Origin: DASYRM01 sp036004405
GTDB taxonomy: Bacteria > Acidobacteriota > Vicinamibacteria > Vicinamibacterales > UBA2999
DNA: 42,643 bases
Direction of reading: 5' to 3'
Assembly: GCA_036004405.1 (NCBI GenBank)
Contig: DASYRM010000083.1
Span: forward strand, 1 to 42,643
Below, piece by piece: positions 25,311 through 33,174 of the stretch. The translations under genes and the position numbers were made by a program. Positions within the stretch are counted from its first letter, which is position 1, and every line of letters starts with the position of its first letter. The notes under the pieces were generated by a model. It did no database searches and was not told the DNA's origin. It saw only the letters and a program-made list of their open reading frames with translations.

Positions 25311-26141
25311 GTGGCCGTGCCGCGTACCCGTATTTCCGCGCTGTCGTTGTGCTTCGTTCTCGTCGCGGGCACGGCCCTGGCGCAGTCCGTCATTGGGGTG
25401 CTCGGTATCGCGGACGAGGTGAGGCCGCTCGAGCAGCAGATTCAGAACGGCCGTGCGGTGAGTGTCAACGGCTACGTCTTTCGTCAGGGCGTGCTGCACG
25501 GCCGCGAGGTGGTCGTCGGCCATTCGGGCGCCGGCAAGGTCAACGCCGCCATTGTGGCCACACTGATGATCGGCCACTTCAAGCCCACGGCCGTTTTCTT
25601 TACCGGAACCGCCGGCGCCGTGGACCTGGCCTTGCGGCAAGGCGATGTGGTCATCGGCGCGGCCGTCGCCCAGCACGACGCCGGCATGTTGACGGCGAGC
25701 GGGATCCGGAGACGCGGCCTGCGGAACGCGGTGACCGGTGAACTGGATCCGTTGCTGGTGGCGGCGCCGGAGGCGCTCCTAGCGGCGGCCAGGCGAGCCA
25801 TCCAGCAGCTCACCCTGCCCTCGATCAGGACGCCCGACGGCGATCGGGTACCTCGAGTGACGGAGGGTGTGATCGCCACCGGCGATGTGTTCGTGGTGGA
25901 TGGGGCACGCCGCGAAGACCTTCGAAGTGCGCTCGGCGCCGCTGCCGTAGAAATGGAAGGGGCGGCCGTCGTCCAGGCCTGCCGGCAGTTCGCGGTGCCG
26001 TGCCTGGTCGTGCGCAGCGTGACCGACCGCGCGGATACGGAGGCATCAACCGACTATCAGCAGTGGCTCGCGGTGGCGAGTCGAAACGCCGCCGCCGTCG
26101 TGGCGGCCATCATTCAGCGGCTCGAACCGGGCACGCGATGA
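25311..26141 (+). CDS. Exported MTA/SAH nucleosidase-like phosphorylase-fold protein
   Basis: 276 aa member of the purine nucleoside phosphorylase/MTAN fold, which cleaves the glycosidic bond of methylthioadenosine or S-adenosylhomocysteine. Seen: IGVLGIADEVRPLEQQI, VVVGHSGAGKVNAAIVATLM, FFTGTAGAVDLALRQGDVVI, the substrate-binding AAVEMEGAAVVQACRQFAVP and the catalytic-Asp region VRSVTDRADTEAS. Unusually, a clear signal peptide (LSLCFVLVAGTALAQS) precedes the catalytic domain, pointing to the periplasm rather than the cytoplasm. The start is GTG 25311 (GTG 25317 is possible), 2 bp after the exporter. Its end overlaps the next gene in ATGA. Confidence 0.83.
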   Translation: MAVPRTRISALSLCFVLVAGTALAQSVIGVLGIADEVRPLEQQIQNGRAVSVNGYVFRQGVLHGREVVVGHSGAGKVNAAIVATLMIGHFKPTAVFFTGTAGAVDLALRQGDVVIGAAVAQHDAGMLTASGIRRRGLRNAVTGELDPLLVAAPEALLAAARRAIQQLTLPSIRTPDGDRVPRVTEGVIATGDVFVVDGARREDLRSALGAAAVEMEGAAVVQACRQFAVPCLVVRSVTDRADTEASTDYQQWLAVASRNAAAVVAAIIQRLEPGTR

Positions 26142-26416
26142 CCGGTGGCGGAAGAGTGTCTCTCGGGGCCGCGCTCATCGGCTGGGCCGCCCTGGTTGTG
26201 GCGATGCTCTTCGGTGGTCTCGATCCTTCGCCGTCTCAGGCGCCATTGCTCAAGGCCGCCTCCGTGGCCGCGTTCTGTGTGTCCGCTGTCGCGCTGGGGC
26301 TTGGCGTGGTCGCCCTCGTACGTGGACAGCAGCGCGTGGCGGCTGCATTCGGTCTCGGGTTCTCGTTGATCTTCCTTCTCCTGTTCACGGGTCTTGGCTT
26401 CGCCGTGTTCCGGTAA
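26138..26416 (+). CDS. Small membrane protein
   Basis: 92 aa protein with three predicted helices: LGAALIGWAALVVAMLFGG, ASVAAFCVSAVALGLGVVAL and FGLGFSLIFLLLFTGLGFAV. ATG 26138 overlaps the nucleosidase stop (ATGA), which sets the start; the frame is open further upstream only inside the nucleosidase gene. The family is unknown. The overlap implies co-translation. Confidence 0.65.
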   Translation: MTGGGRVSLGAALIGWAALVVAMLFGGLDPSPSQAPLLKAASVAAFCVSAVALGLGVVALVRGQQRVAAAFGLGFSLIFLLLFTGLGFAVFR

Positions 26417-26437
26417 CTGGCCGAGGCGCGGACGGGT

Positions 26438-26443
26438 TAGGAT
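26438..26443 (+). promoter_or_regulatory. Candidate -10 element (TAGGAT), leaderless type
   Basis: TAGGAT ends 7 nt before ATG 26451. AGGA inside it could also serve as a ribosome site 8 nt from the ATG, so this case is ambiguous. Confidence 0.3.
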
Positions 26444-26450
26444 GCCACCC

Positions 26451-26945
26451 ATGCGACTGAACCACGCCGTTCTCATTGCGTTCCTCATGACGCCCGCGCT
26501 GATGGCTGCGCAGGAAAACCTCGGCACCTACGAAGACCGCATCGCGGTGGAAGACGTGATGGCCAGGTACGTCTGGACCGTCGATTCGCTCGACGCGGAC
26601 GGTTACGTCGCGGTGTTCACCGAGGACGCGGTCATCGATTCGAACGGCAGTTTCAGCCGGGGACGCGACGAGATTCGCAAGATCGTCACCGGCCTCATTC
26701 GGCGGCGCGACGACAACAAGGCCAAGGGGCTGCCGGCTGGCAATCTCTATCACGTGATCAGCAGCCCGCGCATCACGTTCCCGAGACCCAACGAAGCGCT
26801 TTACCAGTCGTACTGGCAGACGATGCGCAAGGACAAAGATGGCCGGATGATTACCGGCGGGATGGGACGCTCCGAGGATCACCTCGTGAAGCGCAATGGC
26901 AAGTGGTTGATTCAGTTCCGCAAGCTCACCGTCTTCGCCGAGTGA
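26451..26945 (+). CDS. Exported SnoaL-like (NTF2-fold) protein
   Basis: 164 aa with a signal peptide (MRLNHAVLIAFLMTPALMAA, cleavage near AAQ) followed by an NTF2-like cone: YEDRIAVEDVMARYVWTVDS, LDADGYVAVFTEDAVID, RGRDEIRKIVTGL, LYHVISSPRITFP and KWLIQFRKLTVFAE. Such SnoaL-like proteins include isomerases, dehydratases and ligand-binding proteins; no catalytic set can be assigned. ATG 26451 is preferred over ATG 26442 for the signal peptide. The stop overlaps the amidase GTG (GTGA). Confidence 0.75.
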   Translation: MRLNHAVLIAFLMTPALMAAQENLGTYEDRIAVEDVMARYVWTVDSLDADGYVAVFTEDAVIDSNGSFSRGRDEIRKIVTGLIRRRDDNKAKGLPAGNLYHVISSPRITFPRPNEALYQSYWQTMRKDKDGRMITGGMGRSEDHLVKRNGKWLIQFRKLTVFAE

Positions 26946-28537
26946 GCGTCCCGCCGGCGTGCATCGCCGTGCTGTGCGCGCTGTTCGCGGCGTGCACGAC
27001 CGGCGAGAAACGTGAACCGGCGCCGGCGCCAGTCCCGGCGTTCGCGCTCGAAGAGCTGACGATTCGCGACCTGCAGGAGGCGATGGCCTCGGGGCGCTAC
27101 ACGTCGCGCCAGCTCGTCGAGCTGTATTCGCGGCGGATCGAGGCCATCGACCGCAGTGGCCCGGCGCTGCGCTCCATCTCGGAAATCAATCCCGATGCGC
27201 TGCGCCTGGCCGACGAGCTCGATGCCGAGCGACGTCAGCGCGGTCCCCGGGGGCCGCTGCACGGGATTCCGATTGTCCTCAAGGACAACATCGACACCGC
27301 CGATCGCATGGCCACAACCGCCGGATCGCTGGCCCTCGAGGGCGCGAGCGCGCCGCGTGACGCCTTCGTCGTCGAGCGCCTGCGAGCTGCCGGTGCGGTG
27401 ATTCTCGGAAAGACCAACTTGAGCGAGTGGGCGAATTTCCGGTCCGCTCATTCCTCGAGCGGCTGGAGCGCCCGCGGGGGGCAGGTGCGGAACCCGTACG
27501 CGCTCGATCGGAACCCGTGCGGCTCGAGCTCGGGCAGCGGCGTCGCCGTGGCGGCCAATCTTGCCGCCGTCGCCCTCGGCACCGAAACCGATGGCTCGGT
27601 GGTGTGTCCCGGCAGCGTCAACGGCATCGTCGGCATCAAGCCGACCATCGGCCTCGTGAGCCGCGCCGGCATCATTCCGATCGCGCACAGCCAGGATACG
27701 GCGGGTCCGATGACGCGGACGGTGACGGACGCGGCGCTCCTGCTCACCGCGATGAGCGGACTCGATCCACGCGATCCAATCACGCAGGGCGCCGCCGGTC
27801 GGACGCAGAACTATGCCGAGGGGCTCGACGGGGGAGCGCTGAAGGGTGCGCGCATCGGAGTGTCGCGCGCCCTGCACTTCGGCTACAGCGCGCCCGCCGA
27901 TCGGCTGGCCGAGGCCGCGATCGAGGTGATGAAGGCGCAGGGCGCCGTGATCGTCGATCCAGTGGAGATTCCGAACCTGGCCCGTCTGGACGCGTGCGAG
28001 ATGGTGGTGCTCCAGTACGAATTCAAAGCCGATCTCAACACGTATCTCGCCGGCCGTCCCGGCGCTCCCGTGCGGACGCTGACGGACCTCATCGCGTTCA
28101 ACAATCGCGAGCGGGCGCGCGAGATGCCGTTCTTTGGCCAGGACCTCTTCGAGGCGGCCGACAAGAAAGGGCCACTCACCTCAGACGAGTACCGGACGAA
28201 CCTCGCGAACTGTCAGCGATGGGCGGGTCGCGAGGGGATCGATGCCGCGATGGAGAAGCACCGTCTCGACGCGCTGGTGGCGCCGACGCTGAGCCCCGCC
28301 TGGCCGACAGACCATCTCAACGGGGACCACGTGCTCGGTGCCAGCACCACGGCGGCTGCGGTGGCCGGCTACCCCCATGTTACGGTGCCGGCCGGCGACG
28401 TCTCCGGTCTGCCGGTGGGTATCTCTTTCTTTGGCCGCGCGTGGTCCGAAGCGACGCTGATCCGGTTGGCGTATGCCTTCGAGCAGGCGACGCACCATCG
28501 CCGCGTGCCGCGGTTCGTGCCGACGATGGCGCCATGA
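26942..28537 (+). CDS. Amidase-signature-family lipoprotein
   Basis: 531 aa amidase with the Ser-cisSer-Lys triad: Lys114 in IPIVLKDNIDTADRM, the serine-rich loop NPCGSSSGSGVAVAANLAAV, and the nucleophile Ser219 in TETDGSVVCPGSVNGIVGIK. GTG 26942 overlaps the previous stop and gives a lipoprotein signal with lipobox LFAAC, so the enzyme is probably membrane-anchored in the envelope. This branch is often annotated as amidase or GatA-like, but the absence of GatB/GatC and the export signal argue against tRNA amidation. The substrate is unknown. The next gene overlaps by ATGA. Confidence 0.9.
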   Translation: MSVPPACIAVLCALFAACTTGEKREPAPAPVPAFALEELTIRDLQEAMASGRYTSRQLVELYSRRIEAIDRSGPALRSISEINPDALRLADELDAERRQRGPRGPLHGIPIVLKDNIDTADRMATTAGSLALEGASAPRDAFVVERLRAAGAVILGKTNLSEWANFRSAHSSSGWSARGGQVRNPYALDRNPCGSSSGSGVAVAANLAAVALGTETDGSVVCPGSVNGIVGIKPTIGLVSRAGIIPIAHSQDTAGPMTRTVTDAALLLTAMSGLDPRDPITQGAAGRTQNYAEGLDGGALKGARIGVSRALHFGYSAPADRLAEAAIEVMKAQGAVIVDPVEIPNLARLDACEMVVLQYEFKADLNTYLAGRPGAPVRTLTDLIAFNNRERAREMPFFGQDLFEAADKKGPLTSDEYRTNLANCQRWAGREGIDAAMEKHRLDALVAPTLSPAWPTDHLNGDHVLGASTTAAAVAGYPHVTVPAGDVSGLPVGISFFGRAWSEATLIRLAYAFEQATHHRRVPRFVPTMAP

Positions 28538-28977
28538 CACCCGAGGAGAAGCAAGCCATTGTCGACGACGAGCACCTCCGCCTGCTCGCGCTCCTTCATT
28601 ACATCTCCGGTGGCATCACGGTGGCGTTCGCGCTACTGGGCGGCGTGTCGGCCGCTTTTGTGGGTGTGATGTTTGCGGCCCTCCCCCCGGTTCCTCCTGG
28701 CGGCGCAAATGAGAACGTGGCCCGGGAGTTTCAGGCGATACCGGCGTTCATGCTGGCCTTCTTTGGCTTGATGGTGTTGATGGGGATTGTCTTCGGCGTG
28801 CTGCAGATCGTCGCGGGGCGGTGCATCAGCCAACGTCGCGCACGAGTCTTCACCGTGATCGTCGCGATCCCGCGGTTGGTCTTCATCCCCTACGGAACAC
28901 TGCTGAGCGTCTTCACACTGATGGTGCTGGAACGCGCATCAGTGCAGCAACTCTATCGACGGCACGCGGGCCCCTGA
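28534..28977 (+). CDS. Small polytopic membrane protein
   Basis: 147 aa. A polar N-terminus (MTPEEKQAIVDDEHLRLLAL) precedes membrane segments ISGGITVAFALLGGVSAAFV, FMLAFFGLMVLMGIVFGVLQ and FTVIVAIPRLVFIPYGTLLS; hydrophobicity continues to residue 135. ATG 28534 overlaps the amidase stop (ATGA). It resembles the many DUF-type membrane proteins of this phylum with an HLRLLALLHYI opening; the role is unknown. It ends 8 bp before the convergent cytochrome gene. Confidence 0.75.
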   Translation: MTPEEKQAIVDDEHLRLLALLHYISGGITVAFALLGGVSAAFVGVMFAALPPVPPGGANENVAREFQAIPAFMLAFFGLMVLMGIVFGVLQIVAGRCISQRRARVFTVIVAIPRLVFIPYGTLLSVFTLMVLERASVQQLYRRHAGP

Positions 28978-28985
28978 CAGTCAGC

Positions 28986-29708
28986 CTACGGGCAGGTGTC
29001 GGCGACCTTCGACACCATCGACACGTTGATGCCGTCGGCGCCGCCGGCACCCATCAGGATGCCGCTCACCGACACCCGCTTGCCGACGTTGGCGTCGAGC
29101 CGCGACAGCACGAACTTGAGCGCCAGGGTGCGATCGCCCAGTGCCTTCGTGGCGTCGTCGGCCGCCGCGCCGGGTTTCTCGATGCGCATCGGCGCGGTGG
29201 CGTTGGTGATCGTCCAGTCGGCTCCGGCTTTCGGTGCCAGGCAGCCGACCACGCGCGCCAGCGTGTTCGCCGGCAGCTCTCCAGGGCCGTCCTTCGGGAT
29301 GATCTGAATGTTCGCCACGGTGTCGGGCGCCACTTCGAACGTCCCGGCGGGGAAGCCGTTCGACTTCAGGATGAGCGCCACCAGGTCGTTGTACGCTGAG
29401 GGCGAGAGCGAGCCCGCGCCGATACCGTTGGGCATGTTGGTGCTCACGAACTTCAGGAGGTCGCCCACGCTCTTCTGCGTGTTGGCCTGCCAGAACTGCG
29501 TCCCGACCAGCGGCCGGGCCCCCTCGGTGGTCAGCGTGTGGCATCGCGAACAGTTGGCGCTGAAGGTGCCCTGCGCGCGCTCGGCCTGGGCGTCGGTGTA
29601 GGCCCCGTCCCACACGGTCTTCACGGGCGCCTGAGCGGTCAGGATGGCTCGTGTCAGGACGACCAGAAAGACCGCCGCTGCCCACAGGATGCGATGTGTC
29701 GAAAGCAT
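28986..29708 (-). CDS. Exported cytochrome c
   Basis: 240 aa periplasmic c-type cytochrome. A signal peptide (WAAAVFLVVLTRAILTAQ) precedes a class-I heme domain with CSRCH (Cys53, Cys56, His57); the axial Met could lie in MPNGIGAGSL. The C-terminal 100 residues (from about IQIIPKDGPG) form an extra beta-rich domain with LARVVGCLAPKAG and VGKRVSVSGIL, which looks like an OB-type fold; its function is unknown. ATG 29708 is chosen for its GAGGAG site and signal peptide; the longer frame upstream is not credible. Confidence 0.85.
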   Translation of the reverse strand: MLSTHRILWAAAVFLVVLTRAILTAQAPVKTVWDGAYTDAQAERAQGTFSANCSRCHTLTTEGARPLVGTQFWQANTQKSVGDLLKFVSTNMPNGIGAGSLSPSAYNDLVALILKSNGFPAGTFEVAPDTVANIQIIPKDGPGELPANTLARVVGCLAPKAGADWTITNATAPMRIEKPGAAADDATKALGDRTLALKFVLSRLDANVGKRVSVSGILMGAGGADGINVSMVSKVADTCP

Positions 29709-29854
29709 GTCGCGCTCCTCGCGAAAGTCAGGGACCCGGTGTGCGGGCATTCTAGCCGAGATTTTTCGGGGATGGCCGCGCCCGGGCCGCCGCTCGTCCC
29801 GTTCCCGGGCATCTGGCCCCTCGGCGTCGATCCGGTCCTGGCTCGTCGCCTTGT

Positions 29855-29860
29855 TACAGT
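29855..29860 (+). promoter_or_regulatory. Candidate -10 element (TACAGT), leaderless type
   Basis: TACAGT ends 5 nt before ATG 29866 in the gap divergent from the cytochrome gene. Confidence 0.35.
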
Positions 29861-29865
29861 GCGGC

Positions 29866-31021
29866 ATGCGCATCCTCTCCTCCGATTCGCGCCGGCGGGC
29901 ACTCCTCGCCGTTCTGATGGCCGCTTCCGTCGCCTGCCCGGCCGCCGCACCCGTGGGCGCGGAGCCCGTGGCGCCCGATTCTCCGCGATGGTTCCTCGAA
30001 GGCGCCGCGAAGGTGGGCGACTATCTCGGACGCCGCAGCATCCGGCTGGACGGCGGCGGCGCCACGCTGAAGGACTTCGAACTGCGCGACGGCGTCATCG
30101 ACGTGGACGTGGCCACGCCGGCCAGCCGGGGCTTCTTCGGCGTCCAGTTCCGCATCAGCGCCGACGGGAACAACGGCGAGTGGGTCTATTTGCGCCAGCA
30201 CAAGTCCGGGCTGCCCGACGCGCTGCAGTACACGCCGGTGCTGGGCACCGGCCTGAACTGGCAGATCTACAACGGCGCGGGCTTCACCGGCCCGATGGAG
30301 ATTCCACGGAGCAGGTGGTTTCACCTGCGACTCGAGCTGACGGGGGCGCAGGCGAGGCTTTACGCAGACGACATGAACACCCCGGTGCTGGTCATGCCCG
30401 ATCTGAAGAGCGGGATTCCAACCGGGCAGATCGCGCTGGCGGTCCTGCAGGGTGAGACACTTCTCGAACTTCAGCGTGCGCGAGACGCCGGCTGTGGCCT
30501 GGGCGCGCCGGCTGCCGCCGATGCCGGCGGGCACGCTGACGCGCTGGCGTCTGTCGCCCTCGTTCGACGCCCTGGCGCGCAATCTCGAGCGCCCGCTGTC
30601 GGCGTCCGAGAGCAAGGCGATGCGCTGGCAGGACGTCGAGGCCGAAGCGCCAGGGTTCGTCGTCATCAACCGCTACCGTGAGAGCCCGCATCCCCGCGTG
30701 AGCTTTGCCAACGACTTCTCCAAGCGTCTGGAGCCGCAGCCCGGCACCGCGGTGGTCTATGCGACCACGACCATCGACTCCGATCGCGATGAGGTGAAGA
30801 AGCTGCTGCTCGGCTACAGCGACGAGGTGACCGTGTTCCTCAACGGCCGGCCGCTGTATCGCGGCCGCAGTGCCCAGAACTTTCGCGACCCCGGCTTCCT
30901 CGGCATCGTCAACCCCGAGAATGACGTGCTCTATCTGCCGCTGCGCAAGGGCCGCAACGAGCTGACGCTCGCCGTCAGCGAGCTGGGCGGCGGCTGGGGA
31001 TTCGTCTGCCGCCTAGAATAG
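29866..31021 (+). pseudogene. Secreted DUF1080/concanavalin-like protein, interrupted by a frameshift
   Basis: The first frame (from ATG 29866) gives a signal peptide and a beta-sandwich: FELRDGVIDVDVATP, RGFFGVQFRISADGNNGEWV, LYADDMNTPVLVMPDLKSGI, LAVLQGET. After about 30460 this frame turns into Arg/Ala-rich nonsense and ends at 30681. The +1 frame there takes over without a gap (HFSNFSVRETP) and runs to 31021 with sensible sequence (FVVINRYRESPHPRVSF, LLGYSDEVTVFLNGRPLYRG, ELTLAVSELGGGWGFVCRLE). The join lies at GAGACACTTC; losing one AC from a longer ACAC run would produce exactly this shift. The repaired protein would be about 385 aa. It could be a true mutation or an assembly error. Confidence 0.8.
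31014..31019 (+). promoter_or_regulatory. Candidate -10 element (TAGAAT) of the HIT gene, leaderless type
   Basis: TAGAAT ends 8 nt before ATG 31028 and overlaps the end of the preceding reading frame. Confidence 0.4.
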
Positions 31022-31027
31022 GCTCCG

Positions 31028-32056
31028 ATGGTATCCATGGCATCGGCCCCACCGGGTTCGTGTGCGTTCTGCGACATCGTCGCGGGGCGCACGCCCGCGA
31101 CCATCGTCGCCAGCGACGCCTTGACCGTCGCCTTTCTCGATCTGCGGCAGTTCCATCCCGGCCACGTGCTGGTGGTGCCGCGCGCACACGTCGCCGACGT
31201 GCGTGACGCCGACGACACTACGGCCGCGGCGATCATGGCCAGCGTGGCCCGGATGGCGCGCGCGGTGGCCGGTGTGTTTCCCAACGACGGCCTGAGCGTG
31301 TGGCACTCGATCGGTCCGGCCGCCGACCAGGAAGTGCCGCATCTGCATTTCCACGTGCATCCCCGGCGTCTCGGCGACGGGCTGCTGCGGGTCTATCCGG
31401 GCGCGCCCGCACATCCCGATCGCGCCACGCTCGACGAATGGGGGACCAGGTTGCGAACCGTACTCAGCGCCGTCGTCGTGCTCGTGCTGCTGTGGGCGAC
31501 GCCTGCGGCCGCGCAACCGTCGCCGCGCTTCGAAGCCGCGGCGCAGGTGGTGGCCGCGTCGATGCCGGAATTCGAGGGCAGCGATTTCGGCGTCGGCGGC
31601 CGCTTGGCGTGGCACCCCGACGACGTGCTCTCGTTCGAGGGCGAGCTCACGATCTTTCCCGGCGCGTATCCCGACACGCTCGTCGCGTTCAGCCGTCGCC
31701 GCGTCGAAGGGCTCTTCGGCCTGACGGCTGGCCTGCGCCTGGGCAAGCTGCGCCCCTTCGCCAAGTTCCGGGCGGGCTTTCTGGAGGTGGAGGATGCGCC
31801 GCAGGCGTTTCCCTGCATCCTGATCTTTCCGCCGCCGCTTTCGTGCACGCTGGCCGGCGGGCGCACGTTGCCCGCCTTCGACCTCGGCGGAGGCGTCGAG
31901 GTGGACGTCACCCCGCGCTCGTTCATCCGCGTCGAGGCGGGCGACCGGATGCTGAAGTATCCCGGCCCCGCGATTGACAGCGGCGGTGTCCGGCAGGACG
32001 AGGCTTTCTACGGCCACGGCCTCCGATTCGCGGCCGGAGTGGGCTACCGGTTCTAG
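31028..32056 (+). CDS. HIT-family hydrolase reading in frame into an outer-membrane beta-barrel protein
   Basis: 342 codons hold two unlike proteins. Residues 1-140 are a complete HIT-family nucleotide hydrolase/transferase: zinc Cys pair CAFC (Cys12, Cys15), FHPGHVLVVPRAHVADV and the HIT motif HLHFHVHPR (His105, His107, His109). Residues 143-163 (TVLSAVVVLVLLWATPAAAQ) look like a signal peptide with an A-A-A-Q cleavage site. Residues 164-342 resemble a small outer-membrane barrel (VGGRLAWHPDDVLSFEGELT, LRPFAKFRAGFLEVEDA) ending GVGYRF. A TTG codon at 31451 stands right at the start of the signal-like part and may be a second start. A true single polypeptide would put a cytoplasmic enzyme before an export signal, so two products or a lost stop are likelier. 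Confidence 0.75.
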   Translation: MVSMASAPPGSCAFCDIVAGRTPATIVASDALTVAFLDLRQFHPGHVLVVPRAHVADVRDADDTTAAAIMASVARMARAVAGVFPNDGLSVWHSIGPAADQEVPHLHFHVHPRRLGDGLLRVYPGAPAHPDRATLDEWGTRLRTVLSAVVVLVLLWATPAAAQPSPRFEAAAQVVAASMPEFEGSDFGVGGRLAWHPDDVLSFEGELTIFPGAYPDTLVAFSRRRVEGLFGLTAGLRLGKLRPFAKFRAGFLEVEDAPQAFPCILIFPPPLSCTLAGGRTLPAFDLGGGVEVDVTPRSFIRVEAGDRMLKYPGPAIDSGGVRQDEAFYGHGLRFAAGVGYRF

Positions 32057-33162
32057 TAGCCGCCCTGGTCCGCCTTGGCGAGGATCAGGATGATCAACGC
32101 GGCGATGGCGGCGAGCAGCACCAGGAGCACGATCTTCCAGATGCTCTTCGGGTAGCGGCCGGCGATGCGCCCGGTGTAGCCGTTGACGATCACTTGAAAG
32201 GCGCTCGCGCCGTAGGTGTACGAGAGCAGCCACACCGGCACCAGCACGTGCTTGAACGTGCGGCCCGAGAATTCGGGAAAGATCCGCAGGTTGCGATAGG
32301 TGTCGCCGGGAATCTGCTGGGCGCACAGCTGCTGCAGCGCGGCGTTCATCTGGTCGATCGAGCGCTGCGCCGCGTCGAAGAGCACCACGCGGTAGTGCTC
32401 GACGACGTGGCCCGAGAGAAACGCCGTATCGTAGGGCACGACGTCCGGCGTAGGAAACGGTTCGACCTGTTTGAGCAGATCCAGCGGCAGCCCCTGCGTG
32501 CCCGGCACCGGTTCGTCGTCGAAGAAGTGATCGACCGTGCCCGAGGCCGGCTCCCACCGCACCCGCCGCTCCATGCGGGTCACGCGCTGGCCTTTGGCGT
32601 TGGTCACGGTGACCGGCACGTAGTAGTAGTGGCCGGCCTCCGCGTCCCACGGGCAGTGCACCTGGGCGTCGAAGGTCCAGTACGGAATGTAGAGGCTCTT
32701 GACGGTATCGACGAGCGCCGTGCGCCACAACCTTCCCGGCGCCAGCCACTTGCTCCGCCACCACTGGCGGATGCTGTCGCGCACGGTACTGGTATCGACG
32801 CGGAACGGCAGCACCCCGGTGGGGCTGATGGGCGCCTTGATCTCCTGGTAGGCCACCAGCGCCGGCGAGCCGCAGAACTCGCAGTTCTGACCCACACGCG
32901 CCGGGTCGAACACCATCACCGCCTTGCAGCTCTGGCACTGCACGCTGTGGCGCTCCGTCTGCCAGCCGCGCGCTTCGTCCGGCAGCTCGCGCAGCGCCCG
33001 CGCCAGGTCCTGCTCGGCGACTTGGCCGGTATCCCGATCGATCTGGTACGGCGACTCGGTGCCGCAGAACGGGCACACGAGCTTCTGCTTCGACGGGTTC
33101 CACTCGGCCTGCGCGCCGCAGGCCGGGCACTCGTGTTTGTCGACGGCGACGACCTGGTCCAC
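32053..33162 (-). CDS. Double zinc-ribbon protein with C-terminal membrane anchor (YdjG-like)
   Basis: 369 aa. Two zinc ribbons sit at the N-terminus (Cys12, Cys15, Cys30, Cys33 and Cys76, Cys79, Cys94, Cys97), then a middle domain with WKSKW-like QWWRSKWLAPGRLWR, YIPYWTFDAQVHCPWDAEAG and LVPVWLLSYTYGASAFQVIV, and a C-terminal membrane helix (IVLLVLLAAIAALIILIL). Proteins of this build are often misnamed primosomal helicases. In Bacillus subtilis, YdjG of this type is encoded with the SPFH-like YdjI in a membrane-stress operon, and here too the next gene upstream is the SPFH gene, 12 bp away. The start is GTG 33162. The stop codon overlaps that of the convergent HIT/OMP frame. Confidence 0.82.
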   Translation of the reverse strand: MDQVVAVDKHECPACGAQAEWNPSKQKLVCPFCGTESPYQIDRDTGQVAEQDLARALRELPDEARGWQTERHSVQCQSCKAVMVFDPARVGQNCEFCGSPALVAYQEIKAPISPTGVLPFRVDTSTVRDSIRQWWRSKWLAPGRLWRTALVDTVKSLYIPYWTFDAQVHCPWDAEAGHYYYVPVTVTNAKGQRVTRMERRVRWEPASGTVDHFFDDEPVPGTQGLPLDLLKQVEPFPTPDVVPYDTAFLSGHVVEHYRVVLFDAAQRSIDQMNAALQQLCAQQIPGDTYRNLRIFPEFSGRTFKHVLVPVWLLSYTYGASAFQVIVNGYTGRIAGRYPKSIWKIVLLVLLAAIAALIILILAKADQGGY

Positions 33163-33174
33163 GGACGGGGACGA

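Noticed and set aside
30440..30480. Programmed frameshift in the secreted DUF1080-like gene
   Set aside because: No slippery heptamer, internal ribosome site or strong downstream structure; loss of an AC unit is simpler.
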